A stretch of DNA of 64,000 nt. Source: Phytophthora quininea. Its lineage: Eukaryota > Oomycota > Peronosporomycetes > Peronosporales > Peronosporaceae. Positions within the stretch are counted from its first letter, which is position 1; each line of letters begins with the position of its first letter. A program made the translations under genes and the position numbers. Under the pieces are notes generated by a model, which made no database searches, was not told where the DNA came from, and worked only from the letters and a program-made list of their open reading frames with translations. Of this stretch, positions 34,801-45,480 are shown piece after piece. The stretch covers positions 186,001-250,000 of the forward strand of contig JAAVTG010000117.1 in assembly GCA_011947345.1 (NCBI GenBank), written 5' to 3'.

Positions 34801-35552
34801 ATGAAGAAGCAGCGATCGCTTACTGCCGAGAAAACTCTCGAATTCTGCACCAATTTGAAGCTAAAATCTGTCGATCCCGTTTTGAGGTGACAACAAATCA
34901 GCTACGCAGATTGAAACACCTCAAAGATCACAAAACAGGAAACGTTGCGATAGTTTTAAATATCGCCATTGGAATGCCAGTGCAGTGCACTCAAAACGTG
35001 AGCCGAGTGCTAAGACTAGCAAACGGTACCATAGGACACGTGGTTTCGTTCCATGCAGCATCCGATGACACAACCCACATTATTAAGCAGAACGGTATCA
35101 CAGTTTTCAGCCACTCAACACCTCCAAACATTATCTTTGTCAAGCTACTAAAGTTTGATCCTTCATGCTCAATCATTCGAGGTTTACCACCCGGTGTAGT
35201 TCCAGTTCATGCCCGGGACAAGCATGGAGTTCGTATCCATCTACAAGATCGACAATTCAATGTTCGGATCTTCCAAATTCCATTATTACCAGCGTTCTCG
35301 CTTACATCGGAGAAATGCCAAGGTTTAACAGTTGACAAGCTCATAATCGGACCACTTCGTCACTCTACACGGCAATCACCTCAACGGTCTTCTTTCTACG
35401 TTGCGGCAACTCGTGTGAAAACACTGGAACAACTCTACCTTACTGAACCACTCACGTTGGAATATCTGAATTATTTCGTTCCTAGCAATGCTGCTCTTGA
35501 TGAAACACAGCGTCTCCAACGCCTCGAACAACAAATGGTAAACAATGAATAA
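28828..35552 (+). mobile_element. Helitron I: Rep-helicase rolling-circle transposon, interrupted and frameshifted
   Basis: The coding capacity of one large Rep/Hel protein is spread over successive frames from about 28828 to the stop at 35550. The order is a basic/Cys-rich N-terminus, a DUF6570-like region, a Helitron-like Rep domain with an HxH motif, a linker, and a PIF1-type helicase. The element's own 5' TC and 3' hairpin-CTRR ends were not located, so the limits given are those of the coding region. Confidence 0.75.
28828..35552 (+). pseudogene. Helitron I Rep-helicase (RepHel) gene
   Basis: A possible short first exon (MAANNDPSSH, 28828-28857) is followed by a perfect donor GTAAGT and, 156 bp on, an acceptor ATGTAG. 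The frame then stays open with KRKLCTVCVES and an Arg-rich stretch to 30651. DUF6570-like features are ICGSCYSSL and FSIANGLYIGELP. The frame slips by one base near 30645, giving the Rep part (30651-32288) with DLHSHMLVWIAG: its HSH at 31068-31076 is the metal-binding HUH motif, and KYATKAQH is the likely tyrosine motif. It slips again near 32280 and near 33030, and enters the helicase with Walker A GLPGSGKS (~33127) and Walker B LIMDEVS. A solo LTR splits it at 33437. After a one-base loss near 34433 the helicase continues AGDWLQQLPVAG, LKENMRHRRDP, LTSEKCQGLTVDKL (motif V) and FYVAATRVKT (motif VI). Dead as a single gene. Confidence 0.75.
33437..34398. mobile_element. Solo LTR or short TIR element (962 bp) inside the Helitron I helicase
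   Basis: Begins TGTGGTGTAGCG and ends CGCTTCACCACA. The first and last 12 bases are inverted repeats with one mismatch. It is flanked by AAGC on both sides (33433-33436 and 34399-34402). Removal of the element with one AAGC restores the helicase codons ...AAC AAG CCA AAT... with no frame change. The internal sequence has no coding domain but many CTTGGATC / GATCCGG-type repeats. TG...CA ends and a 4-bp duplication favour a solo LTR. Confidence 0.72.
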
Positions 35553-35865
35553 TCTACGTTGCAGTATTTACTATTCACTAAAACCTTCCACAGACCGCCT
35601 ACTCGGAACATGATTCTCCATAGGTTCGTCGTCAATTCCACTTTACCTGCTACCGGGACGAATTCCATTATCTCTGTTGTCGAACCAAGCGCAAACGATA
35701 CCACTGCTCGCTGTTGCATGTGTGTTCTTGACAGATTCGTCGATCATGTGCTCCAACAGTAATTTTGCTCGTATTCCAATTTCAGAGCTATCCCGTGTGC
35801 TTGCACGCGGCCTTGTGATTGCTGTCTTTTCGACCGTGAAAGCGTTCTGCAACTTGGCATTACAC
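35553..35865. other. Helitron I 3' flank, no gene and no clear terminal hairpin
   Basis: Follows the helicase stop. A search by eye for a GC hairpin followed by CTRR found no convincing candidate. Confidence 0.3.
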
Positions 35866-36262
35866 TCAGAAATGCAATCTTGCTTGCTGTCGCCAACAAT
35901 TCGCGGGTTCGTGGAGGGCTGTCAAATGATGTTTCCTGAGGTCTCGACGATATCGGAAAGATTTTGGTGTGGCTAGGAATTCTAGGTATTCCAGCGTTCG
36001 GTTTACTTCGAGCATGTTCAAAAGTGCTTGCGCTAACTCAGTCGACAGATCAACCTCGTCGTCTCGATTGAGAGTGGATACATATTCCTCGAACACACTG
36101 GACAAGCGGGTTGCTCGTACCGCTCAATTCCTTGATATTCTAACCCCAATCCAGAACCAACGACGGAAGCGGCTTGCAATGTTGGTAGTAGTCGTCGAAA
36201 TTGAGATATACGCCCCGGCGCCAAGAACCCCAGCGCTCTTCCATTTTCTGATGGACTTAACA
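35866..36262 (-). pseudogene. Internally deleted copy of the leucine-rich family gene
   Basis: Minus-strand phrases MEERWGFLAPG (about 36245-36213), NFDDYY, then after shifts DEVDLSTELAQALLNMLEVNRTLEYLEFLATPKSF and LRKHHLTALHEPA match, in order, the two ends of the 7386-9686 gene. The roughly 500 codons that should lie between the first two are missing. The end of the match is at 35866. Confidence 0.65.
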
Positions 36263-36295
36263 ATAACATTTCAACGAATGCTACGTGAATGAGAC

Positions 36296-36890
36296 GTGTG
36301 GGCATCGCTATGGCTGTTGCAGGAGATTGAGGTCTATATGCATGTCGGGAGATGGCACGAGACTGCACGCATCGATAGACTGGATATCATCGAGTGGTTC
36401 GACGAGAAGCTATCGAGGAGTTTATTTTTGAAGTTGAGGTATATTGCGTTACTGTCTTCTGTGGTCGAACAGAATCGAAGATGTTGCTGCAAGCAGCTTT
36501 TTGACGGTGGTGAAGTGGCTGCGTCAGCATCGACACATACGGCGCTTGATAAAATCTGCATCTGGCACAGCTTACCGACACGCTCTCGATGTCGATGGTG
36601 TGATGATGCCAAGGCATCGTCCAGCGATTGTGGCAACAGATCGCAACGACAGAAGCTCTTCCAACCCTCGGCAGCTGAAGTTGCAGGAACAGACTGCAGC
36701 AGAGCCTCGAGAGCCGAGTGCTAGTACTGTTGAGCAGATCCTTGCTCGGATCTGGCTGCTAGAGTTTACGCCAAGGATATTCTCCCTGGATTGCCTGCAC
36801 GGCAAGTGGGGGCATGCCGACGGCCGAGTAGTTCTAACTAGCTCACTCTTAAAAACACCTCGTGGCGTTCAATACACGTTGAACGTTTAG
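36296..36890 (+). pseudogene. Possible decayed ankyrin-like family fragment
   Basis: Phrases such as DRLDIIEWFDEK and VAASSFLTVVKWLRQHR resemble the VVKWLHxNR repeats, but they are in different frames and separated by unrelated sequence. A 148-codon frame (36444-36890) has no further recognisable content. Low confidence. Confidence 0.25.
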
Positions 36891-37174
36891 GGAGTTCCAG
36901 CTCCCAAGGATCGACTTTCGTCTGGAACGGCTCAGATGGCCATTTTTGCACCGTGTAGCGTTGCCGTATGCTCGACTGAGTTGTACAAAGCAAATTGAAA
37001 ACTGTTTGATTTATGAAGTGCGTCGGAGACGCCTGAAGCTACTTACGAATGCATGTGATCCCGAAGCTGCTCTGGGTTCTGCTTGGCGCTGATTCTGGGC
37101 TCTGCATGGCTTCTGGGTTCTGAGTTGCCGACGGCGGGATACGACAAGCGCCGACTCAAATCGGATCACTGGGA
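36891..37174. other. Upstream region of the second RxLR gene, no gene seen
   Basis: No initiator consensus was recognised. A short phrase of the type GGGTTCTG...GGCTCTGC...GGTTCTGA is reiterated around 37075-37120. Confidence 0.35.
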
Positions 37175-37999
37175 ATGAGTAAGTCGATCCCCATCCGACG
37201 ATTCCCCATTCATCTTGTGCGGTGCTTATGGGGCACCCCGAGGATGATATCCGGATTCATAATGTCATGGGCAGCGCTTGCTGGAATCCACTACGGCGTC
37301 AACCAGTTTGGTCTTCAGTCTCGAATTTGCGTTCTCCCGGAGATATCGACAGAAGAGCTCGGCGTCTACACTTTCGAAGACAGGGGTCTTCGCCGTTTCC
37401 AGCTATTAGTGGCGAGTCTACTCGTCACCTGCAACGCAGTAGCAAATGCTGCGATGGCAACAACTAACGGGATTGAATCCGGTCACGTGTATTCTGCCAG
37501 CGGAAGGCGGCTCAGAGTTTCTCCTATGGCAGATGAAGATGACGACTTCGAGGAGAGAGGAGGCCCCAATCTCTTGGCTTCAGCGGCAAAAGTGAAGCTC
37601 TGGACGACAGCTGGGAAGTCTGTGGATGATGTCAAGAAGCTGCTGGGTATGGAGAATTTGGACTATTTTGCTTTCGTCCTGGCGAAGGGTTTTAACACCT
37701 ACGACAAGTTCGTGCGTGCCCAAATCCCGTCGTGGTCCAAGAAAGATCTATCCCCCGACCATGTCAAGTTGATTTTGGGGCTAGACAAGCTTGCCGACTC
37801 TGCGCTGGCCACGAGTCCGAATTTCAGGTACTACAAGAAGTACATCGAGACGCAGATTCCTGTTTGGGTGAAGACTCAAGTATCTCCGAGCATGGATTAT
37901 GAGAGTTTGGGGCTGAGCAAGAGCACAGGCAGTCTTGCATACAGCCCGAGCTACCTGTTTTTCGACAATTTCATGAACAGTATGGCAGCATCCCGGTAA
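37175..37999 (+). CDS. RxLR-EER effector with an unusual or lost start
   Basis: The open frame has 274 codons, but the effector features begin late. A hydrophobic signal-peptide-like segment RRFQLLVASLLVTCNAVANA lies at residues ~74-93, then GRRLRV (RRLR, a canonical RxLR) at ~111, an acidic DEDDDFEER (EER) at ~126, and a helical C-terminal domain with Trp/Tyr repeats (VKLWTTAGKSVDDVKKLLG, IPSWSKKDLSPDHVKLIL, IPVWVKTQVS). In a normal RxLR gene the ATG would sit just before RRFQ, about position 37391, but that codon is CTT here. Either the start was lost and the upstream ATG gives a protein with an internal signal, or a 5' exon is missing. The effector domain itself is undamaged. Predicted to be a secreted host-targeted protein if correctly started. 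Confidence 0.65.
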   Translation: MSKSIPIRRFPIHLVRCLWGTPRMISGFIMSWAALAGIHYGVNQFGLQSRICVLPEISTEELGVYTFEDRGLRRFQLLVASLLVTCNAVANAAMATTNGIESGHVYSASGRRLRVSPMADEDDDFEERGGPNLLASAAKVKLWTTAGKSVDDVKKLLGMENLDYFAFVLAKGFNTYDKFVRAQIPSWSKKDLSPDHVKLILGLDKLADSALATSPNFRYYKKYIETQIPVWVKTQVSPSMDYESLGLSKSTGSLAYSPSYLFFDNFMNSMAASR

Positions 38000-38082
38000 A
38001 CGGGTTGCTTAGAGGGCGACGCTAACCGGTACTTATACCGGTTTACCGACGCCCCCTTCCCCACCCACCCCCACCCTTTCAG

Positions 38083-39238
38083 ATGCCCTTACAAATACCA
38101 ACGAAATTCTCGATATCTTGCAACTCAAGCGCCGCACGACAAGCGCCAACCACGCCAGGTCAGAACCTTGCGCTCCCAAGATTGATAAGCTGGTACTCAT
38201 GCTCGCTCTCATGCACAGGCTTGCGAGTTATGGGGCAATGCAAGTTCTCCCCAGAGTGCAATGGTGAACCCACTACTAAACGTAGCGGGGAGCTGCACTC
38301 GATGTGCGAAGAACACCGTCGACAGGCTAGCAAGACCCGCAGACCCCGGAAGCCTTCGCCACAACACAAACGACAGCCGTGCAGCGGTCGTGACCAGGCC
38401 GCAGCGGAAGCGAGAATAAGTCAGTAGAAAGATCGCAATGAGAATGCCACTCAAGTCTGTGCCACATCGCCCCAAGGCAGCCTGTGCAAACACCCTAGCA
38501 AATGCGCCAACGAGAGAGCTGTAAAGAGGAATGGCGGTCTTCATTGGCTGTGTGAAAGGCACCGGCAGATCCAGAACGCTGAGCAGCGTCAGCGGTACGA
38601 TCGCCAAAAGAAAATTGCGGGTCAAACAACGACAGAAGAAGACGTAGCTCTAAACCGTGAGACTGGTTCGGCAGGATCCCCGCGCCAAGTGATATTATCA
38701 GGCGCATCACCACAAAAAGAGGGAGTTTGCAATAGCGAGAATGAGCTCGAGACGGCAGCGAGCACTGGTGTTCCAGCATCGTTGAATACGACCTCAGACG
38801 TCTGCTGCAAGAGCAAGACTCAGGCGTGCGGGCAACGGGGTCCATGCCAACGCTCTCGCGCCATGAAGAAGAATGGCGAGCTCCATAGGTTTTGTGAGTA
38901 TCACCGCCGTCATAAAAATACTATGTCGCGAGCGCCAAACCGCGAGGGCAGCAGCAGCTGGGGGCAGTGGATCCCAAGATGCTCGGGCAAAAATTACAGC
39001 GGTGGATTACCAGCAGGCCGCGCTGTGCGCAGTACCAGCCTCCGCTGCTGGAGCTCCAAACCAACAGGTGAGAACGCCAGCTGGCCCCGCTCTGTCAGCC
39101 ACGATACCAGAGCCCATTGTGAGTGTTTTGAAGGCCCAACGCGAAGAGTTCTTACGACGAATTAAAGTCGACACGCTGTTCCTCGAGCAGTTTGACAACA
39201 TTTGGGCGGCACACTTACAAAACGACAAGAGAGAGTAA
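38083..39238 (+). pseudogene. Protein with three Cys/His zinc-binding-like modules, oomycete type
   Basis: Three copies of a module C-x4/5-C...K(R/K)xGxLHxxCexHR are readable: CKFSPECNGEPTTKRSGELH..CEEHRR (~38234), CKHPSKCANERAVKRNGGLH..CERHR (~38487) and CGQRGPCQRSRAMKKNGELH..CEYHRR (~38824). The first and second lie in the same frame separated by one TAG (38425), and the C-terminal tail (SVLKAQREEFLRRIKVDTLFLEQFDNIWAAH) needs a one-base shift near 38930. The module recurs in many oomycete proteins of unknown role and probably binds a metal. The start is uncertain; a TAG skipped by an intron cannot be excluded. Confidence 0.55.
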
Positions 39239-39376
39239 AGACACAAACATCTAATCAATGTACGTATACGTGGGGGATTCATTTCCGTCCTAGTGTTCTG
39301 GTCTCGACTAACCCGCACGTTGATGGTCGGGTTTGATCGATGCACTGTAGGGAATATTTGTGGCCGCTGTTTGTTG

Positions 39377-39586
39377 TCAGTAGATGCTGTATTCCTTCGC
39401 CTTCTCGAGGTCGACTATCTGGTACTTCGCGCAGTAGATGGTGCTGCGATCGAACAAAATGGTGCCGTCCACCTTCTTGACCTTCTCGGTCAGTGAGTAG
39501 CTGAAATGGACGTGTCCGAGAGCACCGCTCCCCGAATCTACAGCCAACGTCACGCGACATGGTTTGCATTGACTGCGTTCACACAT
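39377..39586 (-). CDS. Small unrecognised ORF with host-like codon use
   Basis: 69 codons from ATG to stop (MCERSQCKPC...KEYSIY). Most codons end in C or G, and the segment VHFSYSLTEKVKKVDGTIL...STIYCAKYQIVDLEKAKEY looks like real coding sequence rather than a chance frame. It lies on the same strand as, and just downstream of, the Helitron II helicase end, so it may be a captured exon. No domain recognised. Confidence 0.4.
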   Translation of the reverse strand: MCERSQCKPCRVTLAVDSGSGALGHVHFSYSLTEKVKKVDGTILFDRSTIYCAKYQIVDLEKAKEYSIY

Positions 39587-39670
39587 GGTGGTGGCTTGAC
39601 GCGAATCTAACGCTACCTCCTGTCCAAGACCGAAAGGAGGGCGGCCGAATCGCTTCGACCCCGAACCGAG

Positions 39671-42600
39671 TTACACGCTGGGGAGTACGGCACTGTTGTG
39701 TAGCCGAGCGATCTGCTTCATTTGGTGCACAACCGGAAGAGCAGCCTCTATCGTTTTAGAGACCGCAGCAGCAACTCGAGACTCCTCAGCCTCAAAGCTG
39801 GCAACTTTCTCTGCTGCTGTGCTGAGTTTGGCCAGCGTCAATGGTTGAGTCAAGAAAATGGAGTCTCGGTGCTTCACTCGCGACAGGGCAACATACGCAA
39901 ATGCCACCGTCGGGATCGAATTGGTGTGGAACACGACCTTGTCCAATGTTAAGCCTTGGACTTTGTGGATGGTCATGCCGTATGCCAACCGCAATGGAAT
40001 TCCTCGACGAATAATCCTGAAGTCACTATTCTTTTGCACCAGCTGACCTCCCGTGGCATTACGGGAACAATATTCGGGACGTCTTTTAGGAAGGAAGGTC
40101 CGAGATACAGGTCAGTAATCTTGACCAGCACGATAGGCAGACCACTGCCTTCAAAAGATATTAGATCATAAACCACGCCGTTTGTTCCGTTACAGAGGCC
40201 TGCTGATTGTTCTAGGTAAGTCAAGGTGACAGGAGCACCAACACACAGCATTAGTTTCGTGGCGACTACTCTGTCTCTGTCACTTTGCGCAGTCTTAGCT
40301 TCGCTGATGAGAGCCGACACAGTTCCTGCTGGTATTTATCGTTGCTGATGAAGCCGTTTCTGCTGGACGTGGTGCATTGCATGAAGATGAACTATACTTG
40401 CGTCACTGGCGAGAAGGCTTTCTGTGTTAACTGCGTTGACGTTAATGTTTCGGTGAGCAATATGCTTAGCCTTCGAATACCACTTCGGCGTTGTCGTGCA
40501 GGTGGTACACCGCGAATTGAACAATTCGACATCAGCGGCTATTGGTTTACGGCAGCGTAGCCGTCGTAGTGCGTCAAACCACTCGGGATCACGCTTCCCA
40601 CGATTTTGACCTGTTAGCATGCAAACATTAGGTATTTGCTGCCATAACTCGCGACCCTTACGTTGCACTTCATTGTGGATTTTCTCCTGCGAGGTTGATA
40701 GTGCATAGGGGACGACGGGGTCTAGCTGTGCAGCGTCGCCAGTAAATATTATATCTCGTCCGCCAAAAGGTAAATGCTGATACTGGGGCCAGATCTCTCT
40801 TATCCTCTGGTCAACCCAGTAAAGCATCCCGCACGAAATGACACTAAACTCATCGATGATGACTAAATGTACATCCTTGTATCTTTGCTGAAGCTTGTTG
40901 AATTTATTCGGTCCATTCTTTTGCGTGGTAAGTGACGCACAAGGAGACGAAAATGCGGAGCGTGAGAATGACGAGAATCCAAGCGCCGAACACACCGTTT
41001 GACCCTTAATATTAAAAGCCGCTGTACCTTGATGAGCAAGTAGGAGAATTTGTTGGGAAAGCTTTTTCGGTCGCTCTCTAAAACACAACCTACATCTTTG
41101 ACTAAGTGACCTATTAGCCAACTCTTTCCCGAGCTGCCTTCCCCGTTAACTATCATCTGCAAAGGCGCACACGGTGTGCATTCAAGCTCCGCTTTCAACC
41201 TAGCTCTGGGCTGTTTCATTGCCATCGCAAACGGCAACCATTGCGACTCAGACATTGCACCTTTGACCCCAGAAGCATTTTCGTCGTCGTCACTGACGGG
41301 GTATCGATAGTAATGATGACCAGCAGGGTTCGCGTCACCGACACAGCTTCTCTCCTTCATCCAGGGTCTTACGTAGTCCTTTACAAAGGCCTTTGCTCTT
41401 TGGATGTCATCGCCTGGGTACGGATGCTTTGGTGACCATGTGGTTGCTCTCTTAGGATTGTCTAAAACCTCAGAGTTTCTTAGGTCCTCTTGCTCTTGCA
41501 AAGACACACAGCTATCTTCGACGAATACGTACTCAGAGGGGGATCTGCTCGCTACACGGGGAGGCATGTGCTTGCTTGAGTAAATCGAGAGCATGCTGAC
41601 GTGCTAGTTTTGCGTTCGACTCCTGAAGAAGCTCGCTGCCCAAATTCAGTTCCTGCTCGTGCAAAAATATTCTATACAATCGTCGTCGTCTTGAGGCAGA
41701 CCCTCGAGCGTTCGCCACGGCACGTGTAAGAATACTTCGGCGTAGCAAAAGTTTGGATTGCTTAAATCAGGTGCTATTCATGGAGACGCCCGTATAACAT
41801 GGGGTTTTGCTCGTCTTTTGCTGTAACCACGACCATCACTTCTTTCCCACAAGTCATTAACTGCGCTAAGCGAGTTAGCCTTATCTACCAAAGTGTACTC
41901 TTCGACGAACGACGCATAGCTCATAGAATCAAAGACGCTGTTCGATGGCCGGGCCATATACGCGCGCTCCAGAGGCTCTAGTCGGCCCTTCGTGTTACTC
42001 GCTCTGTAAGCAATTTCAGCAAGTTCTTGCGGCTCCCGAGTGTCGACTCGGTAGCAGCGCATATGGTGGCGAAGTGCCTTTACGCGCTCAACAGTCCTCG
42101 ACTTTCCATGCAAAGGTAGTTCTCTCAGCAGTATGAAATACGCTTCCTGGACGCTGATTTCCCGAATTGACAAAGCTGCATTCGCAACTTTTTCAAAATG
42201 GTGTGATGGGGCAAATTTATATCGCAGCGCTTCACTGCTGCAGCAATCACCTTTTAAACCGAGCAGTATCCGGTTCTGCTTTACTTACATACGCACCAGC
42301 GTATTCTGCTGCACCATAGGCATTTCCGATGAGCTGCAGGTCCATGTTTGCCGGTCAAGTCGATAGCAACGCCGGCGAGTAATTATTCGTGCTCGCAATC
42401 TCTCTTTTCAACCTAATTTTCGACAATGGAGAGCCATCAGACGCAAAGGATGCATCGATTTCGGTGTTAGCCTGAAGCTCCTTTGGATACCCAAAGCGGC
42501 ACTCATTTCCTTTTTCCTACAAGTTGCCCCGGGATAGCAAACGTGCTGCTGCACTCGATGCACTAACCTAGACAAATCACATTCCCAGTCGTCGCCGCCG

Positions 42601-44945
42601 TACTCAGGAGGACGAGATCCGAGAATATCTATATTTTCTGCGCTGCAAGGAGTACAAATCGAGCAATTGCAGCCAGCTAGTTGCGCCAAGGTTTTTGATA
42701 GGACTGATATGCTACGATCGACAAATTCTGCTAACTCACGCTTACCCTCGTCGGTTTTTGAGAGCTCTAGAACATCGGGGGCGTCTTTAATCCAAAGCAG
42801 CGCGTGAATGTGCGGGGAGCCCTCTGCTGAAACTCAACTCTCCAAAAATAATCGTCGATCTCGCCCAAAGGCTTCTCGCGGCCACACAACACATTATCGA
42901 AAAACATTGAAAGCGATGGTTAAAATAGCGCTGCAATATCAGGATTTTCATTGAGCAGCTTTCTCCTATCCTTCGACGACAAGCGTTTGCACTCGTCAAG
43001 AGTCAGATGGGGATTGCAAACTTTAAAAAGTCCGGCCAAATAGTGTCGGCTGCACTCAGCGTGAGAAAGAAGGTCGGCCAGCGAGTAGGTAGCACACGGC
43101 TTCCAATCATGCTCATCAAATCGTCTCTAACACTAGCCCACTACCTTTAACAACTTTGAAATACGGCTTCAATGATTCTAATAACCGCATAGCTGTGTCT
43201 GTGCTTTCCCGAGTAGAATCCGGCTGCGTCCTGGCATCGTTTTGTGGCTCTACATCGCTAACGCGTGTCACCAAGCCATCGATTTGTCGTCTATGTATTA
43301 AGTTAAGGCAGAAAAATAAAGTTGTTATGGATAACAAAGCGTCGGTCGTGCCACTTCACGAGGTGTGCACAGAATTCGACTAAATGATACTCGTGCATCC
43401 GATTTTCGCAGCTCTCTACTGGGTTTATGCCACATCCTCCATTAGGAAATAGAGTAGGAAAACAGTTCTGCATCAAAACCTTGGTTTTGTATTCATCAAT
43501 AGGTTCCGTACGACTCTGCAGCTCTTTCACAGGGTACTCAGATCCGCCACACGCCAGATCAGCAGCCTCTACTATCGTTTCTAGCTCACTCTGCTTGTCT
43601 TGATCGTCGCGTTCTAGCTCGAAGGTTTCGATTAAATTATCCATGGCATCTTCCTCGCTATCAAGACATGCTGAAGCTGAATTTGACGTATCTGCACTCT
43701 CTGCTTTGGAGTTGCTAGTTCTACAATCATGATGTGATTCATCGCAAGCAAGCAAGCACGTATTACACGTATGTGTGTCTCCAGAAGCTGTTGAGGCTGT
43801 AAACCCCATACTACTCTCGCGGCGGTGCTCACCGCCGATCCGCAAATTGCCTTCTTGCTCGGAGTTTGCTGCAAACGAGTGGCCTACATCATCGTCGCGC
43901 TCACGATTCAGCTGGTTTTCGTGAACACGAAGCTGCTGAGACTCTTCGTTGGTGATTGAGACGCTTGGAATGTCGCTCTCGATGTTGAACTGGTGCAAGG
44001 CAGCTAAATTCTCCTCCGAAATCCGCACATTTTTGTAGAGAGGATTGTTGTCGATAAGCCAACACAGTGCTTGTCTGAGCAAGTCGGGTCTAACCCTGAA
44101 AAACTTTGCCGATTCTGTTTCTTTCGTCTTCAGAAAGACGACCCCACACTTGTGCAGTGGCCTAGGTAGATTCAACACAATCTCCACAGCACTATTCCAG
44201 TAGTTAATAGAGTTACCGCGGGTGAACTCTTGACCGTCACAATACAGATTCACACAAGTTGTGAAAGAGACGCCTTATCCGATCAGCCGTGCCTCCATTC
44301 GATTCAACACGGCAAGTTCATGAGGAACGGGTACTAACCGGAAACCACTTGCCTTACAAAATTTCGGGATCTCTTTTTCCGTAGGGACTTTTCACATCGC
44401 CCACACAGCCAAACCATCGGCGCTTCGCTGCTTTCATCGTTCACTACAGCCTCCGCGATGACTTCACATTTTCCCTCCGAGTTACACAGTGGCCTAAAGA
44501 AGGCGACATCCGGGTCGTATTGATTGAACACCGCTTGTTCGGACTTCGTAAGTTCGCCGCAGCTACCACATATCCGAAGAAACGGGGAATCGATGGCAGC
44601 AAAAAATCTGGATTGCACAGTTGAGTAAGCACAGCGGACACACCACCCAGAAATGTAGCACACCTTTTGCATCTTCGCTACGGTCCCGAGTGGTGATGTT
44701 TTGAGAAACTTTACTTCTTTACTCCGCTTAGCGCTGCGAGGTTGTAGCTGAGCTACTGCATTCCGCTTCATCGTCTCTTCATGGCGTGCAAGACGCTTGA
44801 CTGTGCTGTCCGCCTCAGCAACCTCAACAGGAGCGGCATTAACCCGTCGCCTTTTTCGCTGTGCCCCACTGAGTTGTGCGTCTAAAGCCGCAAGAACCCG
44901 CCTTACAGCCTTGGTAGCCCGAGCATTCTGGCAGGGCTTCACCAT
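39671..44945 (-). mobile_element. Helitron II: Rep-helicase rolling-circle transposon, degenerate
   Basis: Read leftward from 44945, one RepHel protein is spread over several frames down to a stop at 39671. The order of domains is as in Helitron I: DUF6570-like, Rep with HUH and Tyr motifs, PIF1 helicase. Terminal TC and hairpin-CTRR sequences were not found, so the limits are those of the coding region. Confidence 0.75.
39671..44945 (-). pseudogene. Helitron II Rep-helicase gene, multiply frameshifted
   Basis: N-terminal part 44945-44334 has a basic region and Cys pairs (CGSCGE, CGRCEK). A DUF6570-like part follows with VPHELAVLNRMEARL, then an in-frame stop near 44281, and continues 44253-43303 with INYWNSAVEIVLNLPRPLHKCGVVF. 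The Rep motif PHIHALLWIKDAP, near 42795-42830, sits one base out of frame with VEFQQR. The tyrosine motif AEYAGAYVSK is near 42300. Helicase motifs are Walker A VNGEGSSGKSW (~41135), Walker B LVIIDEFSVIS (~40860), IIFTGDAAQLDPV (~40740), LAYGMTIHKVQGLTLD (motif V, ~39970) and FAYVALSRVKH (motif VI, ~39885). At least five frame changes are needed. It belongs to the same broad class as Helitron I but is clearly different in sequence. Confidence 0.75.
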
Positions 44946-45480
44946 TTCGATTCAAGCTGTGCGCGACCCTGTTACACGTTCCGAAATGTCAATACGCTTG
45001 TTGCCGTCAAAAAGCTATCTAACTCACCAACCGGATCCCTGCACCGCCACAATCTTTGACTGCCGACCCGCACAATGCACAATAGCACTGAAAAAGGTTG
45101 CTGCTTTCGCATTTGACTTGCTAGGCCGACATCGGTGGATGGCGACCGACTTCCAAACACAACAACGCTTCCATGTAGATCGCCAAATTTGCATGGAAAG
45201 TATTCAGCTGCGTGGTTGAGCTTGGTCGGCATGATGCGGATCCAACACAAATCCAACACGTAATGCTTGAACTTCATAGCATTCTCATTCACACCATACA
45301 GATGCGCTAGAGCGGCGCGCCAAGGATCCTGCAAGGCTGCGCTGTCGCACGCGCTGGAGCAGGCGCCAAGGATCCATACGAAGTCTCCGTTTGCTAACGT
45401 TGAAAAGTTGTATTTATGCGTACAGGTTGCTAACCTTGCGTGCACGGCAAAACCTGACCTCCAACCCGATACACGTACGC
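44946..45480. other. Spacer between Helitron II and the SET pseudogene
   Basis: A 184-codon minus-strand frame (45526-44972) spans this region but overlaps the last SET exon in another frame and shows no domain, so it is treated as a chance frame. If Helitron II has an intact 5' end it should lie here. Confidence 0.35.
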
